A DNA stretch of 10,528 nt, from assembly GCA_913009285.1 (NCBI GenBank), contig CAJVYE010000018.1, positions 1 through 10,528 on the forward strand, given 5' to 3'. A program made the position numbers and the translations under genes. This document shows, piece by piece, positions 1 through 7,276 of the stretch (positions within the stretch are counted from its first letter, which is position 1; each line of letters starts with the position of its first letter). The notes under the pieces are model-generated. The model was not told the DNA's origin. It did no database searches and saw only the letters and a list, made by a program, of their open reading frames with translations. The stretch comes from an uncultured Nitrospirota bacterium (GTDB taxonomy: Bacteria; Nitrospinota; Nitrospinia; SZUA-224).

Positions 1-67
1 CCGTGCCTTTTTGTTTATCTGCTTTCTTTTTCTATTTTCTTTTCTTCTTTTTTTTTGTTTTTTTTTT
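1..67. other. T-rich sequencing read-through, non-genomic
   Basis: This stretch is almost entirely T with scattered C and G, and it sits outside a complete Illumina adapter. Seen from the minus strand it is a poly-A-like tail after the end of the adapter, the usual product of a read running past the end of a short library fragment. It should not be treated as organism sequence. Confidence 0.9.
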
Positions 68-125
68 AATGATACGGCGACCACCGAGATCTACACTCTT
101 TCCCTACACGACGCTCTTCCGATCT
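68..125 (+). other. Illumina TruSeq/P5 adapter at contig end
   Basis: The 58 bases match the Illumina universal adapter from AATGATACGGCGACCACCGA through to GCTCTTCCGATCT. This is recalled from general knowledge of the adapter, not from a search. On the minus strand it begins AGATCGGAAGAGC, directly after the insert. Translated in the flhB frame it gives the tell-tale peptide GRASCRERV. The contig was assembled from an untrimmed read, so the true contig end is base 126. Confidence 0.98.
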
Positions 126-930
126 TAATCACTACATCTGCCTTAGGCACAGCCTCCATCATACGACGCCTCGCCACCTGCATCTGAATAGACCTGACCC
201 TAGCCTTTAGCATTGGATCCCCCTCTGTCTCCTTCCTTTCCTCCTTAACCTCCTGTTTCGTCATCTTGATATTCTCTCCAAAGCTCCACCTCTGGAAGGC
301 AAAATCTAAGGCGGCCAGGATTAGCAATGCCCAGAATGTATGCAAACATATCTTGAAAGCAACCCCTAATATATAAATCCAGATCTGTACTGTATCCTTG
401 TCCATTAGAGGGGGGATATTTGCAAATTCAGCCTTTACAGTTAGATACGAGATATAAGCTACTATAATGATCTTGAAAATAGATTTCAGTAACTCTGCAA
501 ATGCATTTTTCGAGAATAACTTGCTCATCCCCTTAATGGGATTGAGTCTGGAAAAATCTGGTGTGATTGGTTTTATTGAAAAGAAAATTCCACCTGTCTG
601 TATAACACCAGAAATCAAGCCAGCAGCAAAGACAACTGTGAACATAGGTAAGAGTAACCTGTAGAACGCCTTTACAACCGTATAGAATAAGGAATATATA
701 CCGTCTCCCCCTATTTCCATCACTCCTGCCTCGGAAAACATATATCCTGAAAAACCCATGAGATTTCTAAACATATATGTACCGGTAAAGTACAACACAA
801 GAAGACTGGCCATCAGGACAAAGACAGAAGATACCTCTCTGCTATAAGCCACCTGTCCCTTTTCACGGATCTCTCTCTTTCGTCTTGGTGTCGCCTGTTC
901 TGTTCGCTGTTCCTTATCGTATTCTGGCAT
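126..930 (-). CDS. flhB: Flagellar export apparatus protein FlhB (partial, 3' end missing)
   Basis: FlhB is the membrane switch protein of the flagellar type III export gate. It changes substrate from rod/hook to filament subunits after cutting itself at an NPTH motif. The first 268 residues are genomic. The N-terminal family signature (EQATPRRKREIREKGQVAYS, about residues 11-30) is followed by four hydrophobic segments near 33-50, 89-110, 146-163 and 186-212. The cytoplasmic linker (about 218-262) and the ADVVI lead-in to ITNPTH (264-268) come next. The adapter replaces everything after I268, so the cleavage site and roughly 90 C-terminal residues expected of the family are absent. The open frame continues 11 residues into adapter (KIGRASCRERV) and must not be annotated as protein. 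The ATG at 930 has no strong Shine-Dalgarno sequence. It lies 185 bases after fliR, and the gap holds repeats. Confidence 0.95.
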
Positions 931-968
931 ATTATGTTATTTTCGAATTCCGATTTTCGATTTTCGAT

Positions 969-1022
969 TTAAAGAATAAGAATAAATAGTTTGTAAACCT
1001 CTAATTCGTAAATTTTTTTCAT
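969..1022 (-). pseudogene. Truncated N-terminus of S23-like four-helix-bundle protein (copy A)
   Basis: An ATG at 1022 opens a 17-codon frame starting MKKIYELEVYKL. This matches the beginnings of the other two remnants in this window (4348 and 8174) and the N-terminal style of the four-helix-bundle / 23S rRNA intervening-sequence protein family. After 12 residues it leaves the family sequence and stops at 969. It is a 5' stub, not a functional gene. Confidence 0.7.
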
Positions 1023-1070
1023 TTTTTTCTAATTTCCAATTTCAAATTTCAGTTTTCTGTGAACGCTTAC
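987..1070 (-). repeat. S23-remnant short interspersed element, copy A (half copy)
   Basis: This is the right-hand half of the element seen complete at 4210-4396 and 7974-8222. It ends in GTGAACGCTTAC (1059-1070), preceded by AATTTCC/AATTTCA heptads (1031-1051), an A-rich leader and the start of the S23-like frame. The GTAACCGTTCAC end is missing. The copy is broken at about 987, where CGATTTT-type repeat begins. Confidence 0.75.
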
Positions 1071-1115
1071 AATTAATTAAATCGAAAATCGACATTCGAA
1101 AATTGAAAATTAAAT

Positions 1116-1895
1116 TCATCCCATTATCCTCAACAACGCATACATATCTCTCCCCATGCCATTAAAAATACCCTTCAAGAGCATACTGAAGAAGGGGAGT
1201 GACAACCCTATCATTAATAACCCCACAGCTATTTTGAGAGGAAATCCCACAATAAATACATTCATCTGAGGAACTGTTCTAGCTATCAAACCCATGGCCA
1301 CACTAGTGAATAATAGGGTAGCTATAATAGGAGCCCCTACCTTCACTGCTATCTTAAATATATCACCAAATAAACTAACAACCATTTCTATCAAGGCCCC
1401 GCTGAAATGAAATCCTAAAGGTGGTATCAACTCAAAACTGTCAATAATCGCCTTGATGAAGAGATGATGAGCATTTATAGAAAGGAATATTAAAAGGGCT
1501 ATTATATTTTGCAACTGTGCAATTATCGAGATCTGTGAACTTGTGCTAGGGTCGATAACATTAACTATACCGAACCCCATCTGGAAACCAATCAGATTAC
1601 CTGACAATTGTATACCCGCAAAGATAAGCCTTGCAACAAAACCAATTGTTATCCCTATAAATATCTCTCCTGTCAGGAGTATTGCCATAGGAAATATCCT
1701 TTCTGGAAGATAGTCTAAATTGATCTTGACCATAGGATAGACAATTATGCTTATTATAAGTGCAAACCCCACCTTCAACTGAAGAGGAACATTTCTACTT
1801 CCAAATATTGGGGCAAAGAAGAGTAAGGCACCTACCCGCATAAAGATAAAGAGAAAGGCCTGAAATTGTTGAAGCGAAAAATTAAAAAGATCCAT
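1116..1895 (-). CDS. fliR: Flagellar export gate protein FliR
   Basis: FliR is an inner-membrane core component of the flagellar type III export gate, forming the FliP5-Q4-R1 complex. The ATG at 1895 gives 259 residues, the normal family length, and starts MDLFNFSLQQFQAF. A longer frame opens at 1946, but it would overlap fliQ by 50 bases and add 17 residues unlike the family, so I reject it. Family features are MRVGALLFFAPIFG near the N-terminus, the conserved NVIDPSTSSQ loop mid-protein, and GLIARTVPQMNVFIVGFPLK toward the C-terminus, among six or so hydrophobic segments. The start lies one base after the fliQ stop (TGATATG), which suggests translational coupling. No strong Shine-Dalgarno sequence is visible. 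Confidence 0.95.
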   Translation of the reverse strand: MDLFNFSLQQFQAFLFIFMRVGALLFFAPIFGSRNVPLQLKVGFALIISIIVYPMVKINLDYLPERIFPMAILLTGEIFIGITIGFVARLIFAGIQLSGNLIGFQMGFGIVNVIDPSTSSQISIIAQLQNIIALLIFLSINAHHLFIKAIIDSFELIPPLGFHFSGALIEMVVSLFGDIFKIAVKVGAPIIATLLFTSVAMGLIARTVPQMNVFIVGFPLKIAVGLLMIGLSLPFFSMLLKGIFNGMGRDMYALLRIMG

Positions 1896-1896
1896 A

Positions 1897-2166
1897 TCAA
1901 TGTATGTACATCGGGATATTGATAAAGAGCCTCGCTGTATATCCAACCATAAACTGGAGCATCCATGGGAGAAAGAGGACCATGGCGAGCATTACTGCCA
2001 GAATCTTCGGGATAAAGGTCAATGTCATCTCCTGAATCGATGTGACGGCCTGGAATATACTCACCAATATCCCCACTATCAACCCAAATCCAAGCATGGG
2101 GGCCGATAACAAAAGGGTAGTCAGTAAGGCCTCTTTACCAAAACCAACAATAAACTCCTGTGTCAT
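1897..2166 (-). CDS. fliQ: Flagellar export gate protein FliQ
   Basis: FliQ is a small two-helix membrane protein of the export gate, packing around FliP and FliR. At 89 residues it has the family's normal size. It shows two hydrophobic helices (about 15-40 and 50-75) joined by the conserved AVTSIQEMTLTFIPKI segment. The ATG at 2166 is preceded by a clear GGAGG about 9 bases upstream, unlike most starts here. It follows fliP by 36 bases and ends one base before fliR. The upstream spacer is a heptad repeat (2181-2201). Confidence 0.96.
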   Translation of the reverse strand: MTQEFIVGFGKEALLTTLLLSAPMLGFGLIVGILVSIFQAVTSIQEMTLTFIPKILAVMLAMVLFLPWMLQFMVGYTARLFINIPMYIH

Positions 2167-2201
2167 AAGTGTCTCCTCCTTTCACCTTTCACCCTTCACC
2201 T
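2167..2201 (-). repeat. TTCACCY heptad tract and strong RBS in fliP-fliQ spacer
   Basis: Three 7-base units (TTCACCT, TTCACCC, TTCACCT on the plus strand; GGTGAA-type on the coding strand) occupy 2181-2201. They merge into an AAAGGAGG ribosome binding site ahead of the fliQ ATG at 2166. The G-rich repeat units resemble weak Shine-Dalgarno sequences, so the tract may help recruit ribosomes. That role is inference. Confidence 0.7.
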
Positions 2202-2202
2202 T

Positions 2203-3159
2203 TTAAGCAAAACTCTTAACCAGTGATCCAATGATCAGATACCACCCATCTACCAGGACAAATAGCATCAGTTTAAAGGGGAGAGAGATCATTATGGGTG
2301 GCAACATCAGCATCCCCATAGAGAGTAGTATGCTTGCAACAACCATATCCAATATCAAAAAGGGTATATATATCAAGAATCCTATCTGAAAAGCTGTTTT
2401 TAACTCACTTATGATAAAGGCCGGTATCAGTATATGGGTAGGTACATCTGATGGCCCCTTGGGTCTCTCAATCTTTGCGATATTAACAAACATTGCCAGA
2501 TCCTTTTCCCTTGTCTGTTTGAACATAAACCTTCTTAACGGTTTTATAGAATTATCCAGTGCCTCCTTCTGAGAGATCTTCTCAGAGAGGTAGGGCTGAA
2601 TACCATTTTTATTTATATTCTGCCATACAGGAGACATAATAAAAAAGGTGAGGAAGAGGGCTAAACCAATAATTACCTGATTAGGCGGCATCTGTTGCGT
2701 TCCCATCGCCTGCCTCAAAAACGCCAACACCACCACAACCCTTGCAAAGGATGTAAGCATAATAAGTATTGCCGGTGCCAGGGAGAGGATGGTCAGCATA
2801 AGAAGAATCTGAAGAGTTAGAGCCATCTGACCAGGACCCTCTGCATCGCCAAAAGCTATATTAATAGTAGGGATAGTGAGAGGTTTCCCTTCAGTATTAA
2901 CCGTCAATAAAGTCAAGACCATGGTCAAAGCCATTACAACCACAGCAAAAGATAAATAAATTTTCGATTTTCGATCTTCGATTTTCGATTTAAAAGAAAA
3001 AAAACCAGCATAAATTTTTAATTTTACAATGTCGATTTCCCGTTTAAAGAGAAAAGGAAGATGAAAAAAATGAATCAACATACCTGTTCTGAATGTGCAG
3101 ACAGGTCGCAACCCGCAACCCGTAACTCGAAAATCGAAAATCGAAGATCGAAAATTCAT
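2203..3159 (-). CDS. fliP: Flagellar export gate protein FliP with repeat-derived N-terminal extension
   Basis: FliP forms the core of the flagellar type III export gate. The conserved protein starts near residue 69 of this frame: a signal-like helix ([17 protein letters not shown]), then [54 protein letters not shown] and the C-terminal helices ending near residue 315. From Met76 (codon 2934-2932) it would be 243 residues, the usual size. The ATG at 3159 follows the fliO stop by one base, the same coupled spacing as fliQ-fliR and motB-fliL, with AAAAGGG just upstream. It may therefore be the native start. If so, about 66 codons of inverted-repeat element (2960-3156) have been inserted in frame into the signal-peptide region. 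The alternative is translation from Met76 or GTG73, both without a visible ribosome binding site. Confidence 0.93.
   Translation of the reverse strand: MNFRSSIFDFRVTGCGLRPVCTFRTGMLIHFFHLPFLFKREIDIVKLKIYAGFFSFKSKIEDRKSKIYLSFAVVVMALTMVLTLLTVNTEGKPLTIPTINIAFGDAEGPGQMALTLQILLMLTILSLAPAILIMLTSFARVVVVLAFLRQAMGTQQMPPNQVIIGLALFLTFFIMSPVWQNINKNGIQPYLSEKISQKEALDNSIKPLRRFMFKQTREKDLAMFVNIAKIERPKGPSDVPTHILIPAFIISELKTAFQIGFLIYIPFLILDMVVASILLSMGMLMLPPIMISLPFKLMLFVLVDGWYLIIGSLVKSFA
2960..3156. repeat. CGATTTT heptad inverted-repeat element inside the fliP 5' end
   Basis: The left arm (2965-2991) is CGATTTT, CGATCTT, CGATTTT, CGATTT. The right arm (3128-3155) is four CGAAAAT/CGAAGAT units. Positions 2968-2991 and 3131-3154 are exact reverse complements over 24 bases. 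The 136-base interior holds an A-rich stretch, a small ACCTGT/ACAGGT hairpin (3082-3106) and GCAACCC heptads (3108-3128). It carries no gene of its own. The fliP frame stays open across it, which makes it an in-frame insertion if translation begins at 3159. Confidence 0.85.
3108..3128. repeat. GCAACCC heptad tract
   Basis: Three tandem 7-base units, GCAACCC, GCAACCC and the degenerate GTAACTC, abut the CGAAAAT heptads at 3128. Two different heptad families joined end to end suggest either a composite element or a shared process producing 7-base tracts. Confidence 0.75.
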
Positions 3160-3160
3160 A

Positions 3161-4348
3161 TTACACCCTTTTAAGTCTCTTGAGCCTCTCCTGTATCATC
3201 TGGCTCACCTGCTCAACAGAATCCTTTTTCTTTTCATGATCAGAGATAAATCTATTTAACTGATCTGAAAAGACCTCTGTTCCCTTTACATCTCTATCAG
3301 ATCCAGCCTTTTTCCCTTTAAGTTTAGCTATAGCCCCATTATTCGCCAGCTTCGTCAGCATAGAGATATTATTATTCGATATCCCAAGGACCAGGATATC
3401 ATCTGCGACCTCTACTAGTGTTATCGCCTTCTTAGGACCTATAAAACTTGTGGAAATAACCTTTATCAGTCGATTGCCCCCAATCATCCCATTATCTTTA
3501 AGCAAAAACCTCTTCACAAGGTAATATATTATTAATATTACAGAGAGGACTATTATCAATGAGATAATCATCCTGACAGTAGTTGAAAAGAGGTCAGGAA
3601 CAGAGGGAGGAACAGGCTCCTCATAATTTAGATAATCTCCCTTATCTTGATCAGAGGTCTTCTCTTCTGGTACAGGCATCTCTTCTACAGGAGCCACCCC
3701 TTCCAGATTCTCCTCCACTATAGTCTCTTCTCTTTCCCCGTCTGATATCTTCTCTCCATCAATAAAATCTTCAGGAAAAAGGGTATTGAGAATCCCCTCT
3801 ACATCACCTGCTACGCTATCCCTTTTTATAGAAATCACCAAACTCTTATCCTCTATTGAAAGAGAAAACCTCTCCTCGACTCCAGATCCATCTGTTGCAT
3901 GCATAAGACGCATTCTAACTCTATCTTTTGTATATTGAACGACATTGATACGAGATATCAAGTCATCATCAACCACTAAAACCCGTTTGGAAGGATCAAG
4001 ATAGGTATCTGGAAAATCTATCTGAATCGATTTTTCATAAAATATCGGTCCTTGATAAGCAGCCAACGGTCTCTTGAAATCTACTACCACACGTAACTCT
4101 CTGTCATCAGAATAAGTATTCAGACCTTTAATACAATTGAAGTCAGATAGGGGTTTAGCATAAGCCATGTTACAGAAGATACAGAAAAATACCAGTGTAA
4201 AGAGATATCGTAACCGTTCACGGTTTGAAATTTGAAATTTGAAATTTGAAATTTGAACCTTTTTGTTCCACTTGTCAAAGTCGTACCAAACCAAATCTGC
4301 TAATTCTTTCGCTAGTTTGTAAATCTCTAATTCGTAAACTCTTTTCAT
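3161..4348 (-). CDS. fliO: FliO-type export protein with AMIN-like domain; N-terminus supplied by a repeat element
   Basis: FliO assists assembly of the FliP core of the export gate. Its position between fliN and fliP and its C-terminal half support the name: a transmembrane helix at about 257-277 followed by a basic cytoplasmic domain, about 284-345, with [20 protein letters not shown]. Before that come a signal-peptide-like segment (about 45-64, ending AYA), a periplasmic region of about 110 residues resembling the AMIN fold of PilQ and AmiC (67-176, with [10 protein letters not shown] and INVVQY), and an acidic linker (195-247). Residues 1-32 are an S23-like four-helix-bundle fragment and 33-42 are GAAATTT heptads, all from an inserted element. 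No other ATG, GTG or TTG lies between element and signal peptide. The next ATG (4168) falls at the end of the signal. At 395 residues it is long for FliO. The AMIN call is by eye. Confidence 0.83.
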   Translation of the reverse strand: MKRVYELEIYKLAKELADLVWYDFDKWNKKVQISNFKFQISNRERLRYLFTLVFFCIFCNMAYAKPLSDFNCIKGLNTYSDDRELRVVVDFKRPLAAYQGPIFYEKSIQIDFPDTYLDPSKRVLVVDDDLISRINVVQYTKDRVRMRLMHATDGSGVEERFSLSIEDKSLVISIKRDSVAGDVEGILNTLFPEDFIDGEKISDGEREETIVEENLEGVAPVEEMPVPEEKTSDQDKGDYLNYEEPVPPSVPDLFSTTVRMIISLIIVLSVILIIYYLVKRFLLKDNGMIGGNRLIKVISTSFIGPKKAITLVEVADDILVLGISNNNISMLTKLANNGAIAKLKGKKAGSDRDVKGTEVFSDQLNRFISDHEKKKDSVEQVSQMIQERLKRLKRV

Positions 4349-4396
4349 TTTTTTCTAATTTCCAATTTCAAATTTCAGTGTTCTGTGAACGCTTAC
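4210..4396 (-). repeat. S23-remnant short interspersed element, copy B (187 bp, both ends present)
   Basis: The element is bounded by GTAACCGTTCAC (4210-4221) and its imperfect inverse GTGAACGCTTAC (4385-4396). Inside, from the left, are an AACCGT/ACGGTT mini-palindrome, four GAAATTT heptads (4227-4254), an S23-like gene fragment on the minus strand (32 codons from ATG 4348), and an AATTTCC/AATTTCA heptad tract. It lacks a transposase and, by eye, an obvious target duplication, so it looks like a nonautonomous MITE-type element. Compared with copy C it has lost about 60 bases of the coding interior. It lies between fliN and fliO and runs into the fliO frame. Confidence 0.82.
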
Positions 4397-4399
4397 AAA

Positions 4400-4427
4400 A
4401 CTGCTTACTCCCTACTCCCTACTCTAC
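4400..4427. repeat. ACTCCCT heptad tract overlapping the fliN stop codon
   Basis: Two exact ACTCCCT units (4407-4413, 4414-4420) are flanked by degenerate ones (ACTGCTT 4400-4406, ACTCTAC 4421-4427). The fliN stop codon (4424-4426, read on the minus strand) lies inside the last unit. The tract joins fliN directly to copy B of the S23-remnant element. Confidence 0.7.
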
Positions 4428-4843
4428 TTTAACTGTTCAATCCTCTCCATAGGTGTTATGATATCTGTTAGACGAATACCGAATTTCTCATTAACTACAA
4501 CAACTTCACCACGGGCTATCAATTTGTCGTTTACCAGAATATCTAAAGGTTCTCCCACGAGTTTGGTCAGCTCTATTACAGACCCCTGCCCCAATTGAAG
4601 AAGGTCGTTTATCAATATCTTTGTACGGCCTAGCTCAACTGTAACCTTTAACGGGATATCCAGAATAAAATCCAGATTCTTAAGATCTTGCGAAGTGACT
4701 TTCTCCTTGTCCTCGCCAAGCCCCTGGGGAGATTCTGACACAATTCCAACCCCTTCACTCGATTCCTGTCTGGTATCGGTACCATTTTCTCCTTTGCCTG
4801 GATCAACTTCACTCTTCTTATTAACACCTTCGTTCTCAGCCAT
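4424..4843 (-). CDS. fliN: Flagellar motor switch protein FliN
   Basis: FliN forms the lower rim of the cytoplasmic C-ring and takes part in export-complex docking and rotor switching. The 139-residue product has a hydrophilic, Glu/Ser-rich N-terminal tail (1-50) and then one SpoA (FliN/FliM C-terminal) domain at about 58-133. The domain contains [29 protein letters not shown] and FGIRLTDII. The conserved pattern of beta strands and the G-Q-G turn are intact. It starts 8 bases after fliM. A GGAGGGTAAAG ribosome binding site overlaps the fliM end, so coupled translation is likely. The spacer after it is repeat DNA, unlike the tight spacing on its 5' side. Confidence 0.96.
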   Translation of the reverse strand: MAENEGVNKKSEVDPGKGENGTDTRQESSEGVGIVSESPQGLGEDKEKVTSQDLKNLDFILDIPLKVTVELGRTKILINDLLQLGQGSVIELTKLVGEPLDILVNDKLIARGEVVVVNEKFGIRLTDIITPMERIEQLK

Positions 4844-4851
4844 TTCTACCT

Positions 4852-5832
4852 TTACCCTCCTCTCGTGATTGTTGATGATATCTGGATGGCTTTATTCCCT
4901 TTTGATACCCCAGGAAATCCCTTGAACTTCGGCACACCCTCCACCTTTATTGCAAGCTCGTTTGTCACATCATTACCCAATTGAATGACATCTCCTACAC
5001 CCAGCTTTATCAGATCACGAGTCATTAATTCTCTACTTCCTAACTCCACAACTATCTCTACCTCTGCCTCTTTTAGCCTCTCTCGTAAGCGGAGTAGCCA
5101 TGTCTTATCCACCTCTAACTGATCGCTCTGAAAACCTGTACGCAGCTTTGCGATAATTGGCTCAACAGTTGAATAAGGAATACAGAAGGTTATCGTTCCA
5201 GAGGTATGCTCCATCTCCACCTCAAACATGATAATAATAACTACATCGGTAATAGGAACTATTGCAGCAAATTGTGGATTCACTTCAGACCTTACAAAAC
5301 TTATATTTAGCTGGTGAACCGGTTTCCATGCCTCCTCTAGATCGCTTAGGGCATTGAGAATCACCCTTTTTATCAACCTCTGTTCTATCTGTGTGAAGTC
5401 ACGTCCCTCAATCTTTGCTGATCCCTCACCACTCCCCCCAAAAAAGGTATCGACAAAGGAAAATACTATCTTGCTCTCTGCTACAAGAAGTGCAAACCCC
5501 CTGAGCGGCTCCATGCGAAAGATATTGAGACTAGCAGGAACAGATAGGGACTTGATAAAATCTCCAAACTTCACAGTATCTGTGGAAACAGGTTTTATAT
5601 CTACAACCTTACGGAGAGAGTTTAAGAGAGATATCCGAAAGAGTCGTGAAAATCTCTGATTGATAATATCAAGGGTGGGCATCTTCCCCCTTATTATCCG
5701 CTCCTGAATAGTCAGATCATAGGAAATTACCTCAGATCCATCTCTTCCATCATCAGTCTCAGTTTCTATCTCACCATCCGTAACACCACGTAATAGGGCA
5801 TCGACCTCATCTTGAGACAATACCTGAGCCAT
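4852..5832 (-). CDS. fliM: Flagellar motor switch protein FliM
   Basis: FliM links CheY-phosphate to the C-ring and sets rotation direction. The 326-residue protein has normal length. The N-terminal [10 protein letters not shown] (5-14) is the CheY-binding motif. The middle CheC-like domain holds the FFGGSGEG loop (about 130-137). The C-terminal SpoA domain runs from about 250 to 322 with [21 protein letters not shown]. The intact CheY-binding motif implies that a chemotaxis system exists elsewhere in the genome. The ATG at 5832 has GGAGGG 5 bases upstream. A 156-base spacer containing hairpins separates it from fliL, the only sizeable gap in this operon with no heptad repeat. Confidence 0.97.
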   Translation of the reverse strand: MAQVLSQDEVDALLRGVTDGEIETETDDGRDGSEVISYDLTIQERIIRGKMPTLDIINQRFSRLFRISLLNSLRKVVDIKPVSTDTVKFGDFIKSLSVPASLNIFRMEPLRGFALLVAESKIVFSFVDTFFGGSGEGSAKIEGRDFTQIEQRLIKRVILNALSDLEEAWKPVHQLNISFVRSEVNPQFAAIVPITDVVIIIMFEVEMEHTSGTITFCIPYSTVEPIIAKLRTGFQSDQLEVDKTWLLRLRERLKEAEVEIVVELGSRELMTRDLIKLGVGDVIQLGNDVTNELAIKVEGVPKFKGFPGVSKGNKAIQISSTITRGG

Positions 5833-5988
5833 CTTTTACCCTCCAAGTCAAATTACCACCACCAGATGTGATGGCTTGTTTATACCTAAATCTTGTACCA
5901 TCTCCGTGCAGAAAATTTCTTTTGCCGGTAGCTGCAGGCTAAAGCCTGCGGCTACCCGTTCAGAATCCCGCCCCCAGGGCTGGGTTCT
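5833..5988. other. fliL-fliM spacer with two inverted repeats
   Basis: This gap contains a GC-rich hairpin repeat at 5927-5956 and a second, imperfect one at about 5963-5986 that runs to the fliL stop. The remaining 90 bases next to fliM are unstructured apart from the fliM ribosome binding site. The GC content of the hairpins is clearly above that of the neighbours. No promoter is convincing. Confidence 0.6.
5927..5956. repeat. REP-like hairpin (GTAGCTGCAGGCT / AGCCTGCGGCTAC)
   Basis: The arms at 5927-5940 and 5943-5956 pair over 14 bases with one G-T wobble and only AA between them, so the real loop is about four bases. It is not followed by a T-run on the minus strand, so it is not a classical intrinsic terminator. 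It may act as a transcript-stabilising or attenuating hairpin, or be a REP-type repeat. I recall similar GCAGGCTAAAGCCTGC palindromes in other uncultured genomes, but I could not check this. Confidence 0.7.
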
Positions 5989-6501
5989 TCACTGTATTAC
6001 AAACTCCGTAAAATAAACGTTTCTAATAATCCCGTGTTTTATGAATGTATTTACACGGATTATTATCTCTTCCCTTAATTTAATCTTTCCGTGAACTGTA
6101 TATATATCATTAAAGTTCTTACTGCTTAAGAGTAGTAAAATAGAATCCTTTATCTGCGGTAGCCTTGCCTTTATCTCTTCTGCCAATGCTTCATCGCTAA
6201 GTTCCAGTTCCATGGTTGTCTTCAAGAATCTCTTCCCGGAGCTATCAGCAAGATTTACAATAAATGGTTCCAGGGGAAACATAGTCCCTATTTCATCCTT
6301 TGGCTCTGCCTTCTTTACAGCCTTAGAAGTCTCCTCATCCAAACCGATTGCAGGGGAAATATATTTACTCCATACAAAATACCCGCCCCCAGCGAGGCCA
6401 AGAAAAATGACTAATACACTAATAAGAATAATGATAACCTTTTTAGAGCCTTTCTTCTTTGGTTCTTGTTCACTCTCTACCTTATCTTCCTCTGCTGCCA
6501 T
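5989..6501 (-). CDS. fliL: Flagellar basal-body-associated protein FliL
   Basis: FliL is a single-pass membrane protein that rings the stator units and supports torque. The 170-residue product has a charged cytoplasmic N-terminus (1-20, KKKGSKK), one transmembrane helix (about 21-45) and a periplasmic FliL domain. The domain shows FPLEPFIVNLAD (about 75-86), RFLKTTMELEL and the C-terminal LREEIIIRVNTFI region ending in YFTEFVIQ. It starts one base after the motB stop (TGATATG), with a strong GGGAGGG ribosome binding site inside the motB end. This arrangement tightly couples the stator genes. Confidence 0.95.
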   Translation of the reverse strand: MAAEEDKVESEQEPKKKGSKKVIIILISVLVIFLGLAGGGYFVWSKYISPAIGLDEETSKAVKKAEPKDEIGTMFPLEPFIVNLADSSGKRFLKTTMELELSDEALAEEIKARLPQIKDSILLLLSSKNFNDIYTVHGKIKLREEIIIRVNTFIKHGIIRNVYFTEFVIQ

Positions 6502-6502
6502 A

Positions 6503-7276
6503 TCAGATCCCTCCCTTCTCTTTCTTCTCTAGTATAATCTCCACCCTGCGATTCTTTGATCGGTGTTCAGGTGTATCATTAGGAAATAAAGAACGATGCT
6601 CCCCGAATCCCAGGGCAGATAAACGGGATGGAGAGATATTGCTGCTCTTTAATAAAAACCTTAGAATATTTACCGCTCTTGCTGTCGATAACTCCCAATT
6701 AGACGGAAATTCAACCGTATTTATAGGGACATTATCAGTATGCCCCTCCACCCTCATCAGATAATCAGATCCTTTAACCCATTCGCCCATCTCTATCAAA
6801 ACAGGGAGCATCTCAGGTTTGATATCAGCCTTCCCCTCATCAAAGAGTATCTTATTATAAAAGGTAACAACTATCTTACCAGCCTTTGAAACAACACTTA
6901 TATCATTCAATTTCACTATACTCTCTCTTCCTTCCATTTCACCCTCTATTTCCTGAGCCATAGATAATATCTTGCTGAAATATTCTGGATCCACATTTTT
7001 AGGCATAGGGAATACAATCTTTGATGAATCTATTATACCCTTACTATTAGATCCCATTACCCCTATTGCCCCGGTAAAAAACCCAAACATCTTCTTAAGC
7101 TTCTTAACATCCATGGAGGACATCACAAGAAGCATGACAAAGAACGTCAGGAGAAGGGTCAGGAGATCAGAAAAGGTGACCATCCAGGCAAGCGGGTCAA
7201 GCCCTTCCTCATCACCACCCTCTCCTCTGGTTTTACGCCTCAAGCGAATAGTATATCTCCTTTTTTCCCTTGCCAT
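6503..7276 (-). CDS. motB: Flagellar stator protein MotB (canonical)
   Basis: MotB pairs with MotA to form the proton- or sodium-driven stator. The 257-residue protein has a basic N-terminus, then one transmembrane helix with WMVTFSDLLTLLLTFFVMLL (31-50). Asp37 within it is the ion-binding residue. A periplasmic linker and plug region (about 51-135) leads to an OmpA-type peptidoglycan-binding domain (about 137-252) with VEGHTDN (176-182), WELSTARA (194-201) and NRRVEI (242-247). It overlaps the preceding MotB-like gene (TAATG). No motA is present next to it, so MotA must be encoded elsewhere. Confidence 0.95.
   Translation of the reverse strand: MAREKRRYTIRLRRKTRGEGGDEEGLDPLAWMVTFSDLLTLLLTFFVMLLVMSSMDVKKLKKMFGFFTGAIGVMGSNSKGIIDSSKIVFPMPKNVDPEYFSKILSMAQEIEGEMEGRESIVKLNDISVVSKAGKIVVTFYNKILFDEGKADIKPEMLPVLIEMGEWVKGSDYLMRVEGHTDNVPINTVEFPSNWELSTARAVNILRFLLKSSNISPSRLSALGFGEHRSLFPNDTPEHRSKNRRVEIILEKKEKGGI

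Larger units (their letters stand above)
931..1115. repeat. fliR-flhB spacer: CGATTTT inverted repeat enclosing an S23-type element fragment
   Basis: The 185-base spacer is nearly all repeat. CGATTTT heptads at 944-970 face their inverted counterpart at 1079-1104. The 13 bases at 958-970 are the exact reverse complement of 1079-1091, and a further TTTTCGAAT-type match lies outside them. Between the arms is the 3' (plus-strand right) half of the S23-remnant element (987-1070). This looks like one repeat type inserted in, or recombined with, another. No terminator or convincing promoter is visible, so flhB is probably read from the upstream operon transcript. Confidence 0.75.

Noticed and set aside
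91..125. Extra FlhB C-terminal residues 269-279
   Set aside because: They are translated adapter sequence (KIGRASCRERV).
467..664. Plus-strand open frames such as 467-664, 1900-2109, 5354-5659, 6212-6532, 6972-7307 and 7304-7579
   Set aside because: Each lies wholly or almost wholly opposite a well-supported flagellar gene and has no family features. They are antisense shadows.
1896..1946. FliR start at 1946
   Set aside because: It would overlap fliQ by 50 bases and add 17 residues unlike FliR. ATG 1895 gives family length and the coupled TGATATG junction.
4227..4254. Possible CRISPR array because of regularly repeated units
   Set aside because: The units are contiguous 7-base repeats with no unique spacers, and no cas genes are present.
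4210..4396. Target-site duplication flanking element copy B
   Set aside because: The flanks (AGATATC on the left, AAAACTG on the right) do not match, so insertion by a duplicating transposase is not shown.
5927..5956. Intrinsic terminator after fliL
   Set aside because: The stem is strong but no T-run follows it on the minus strand, and fliM, fliN and the rest must be expressed with fliL.
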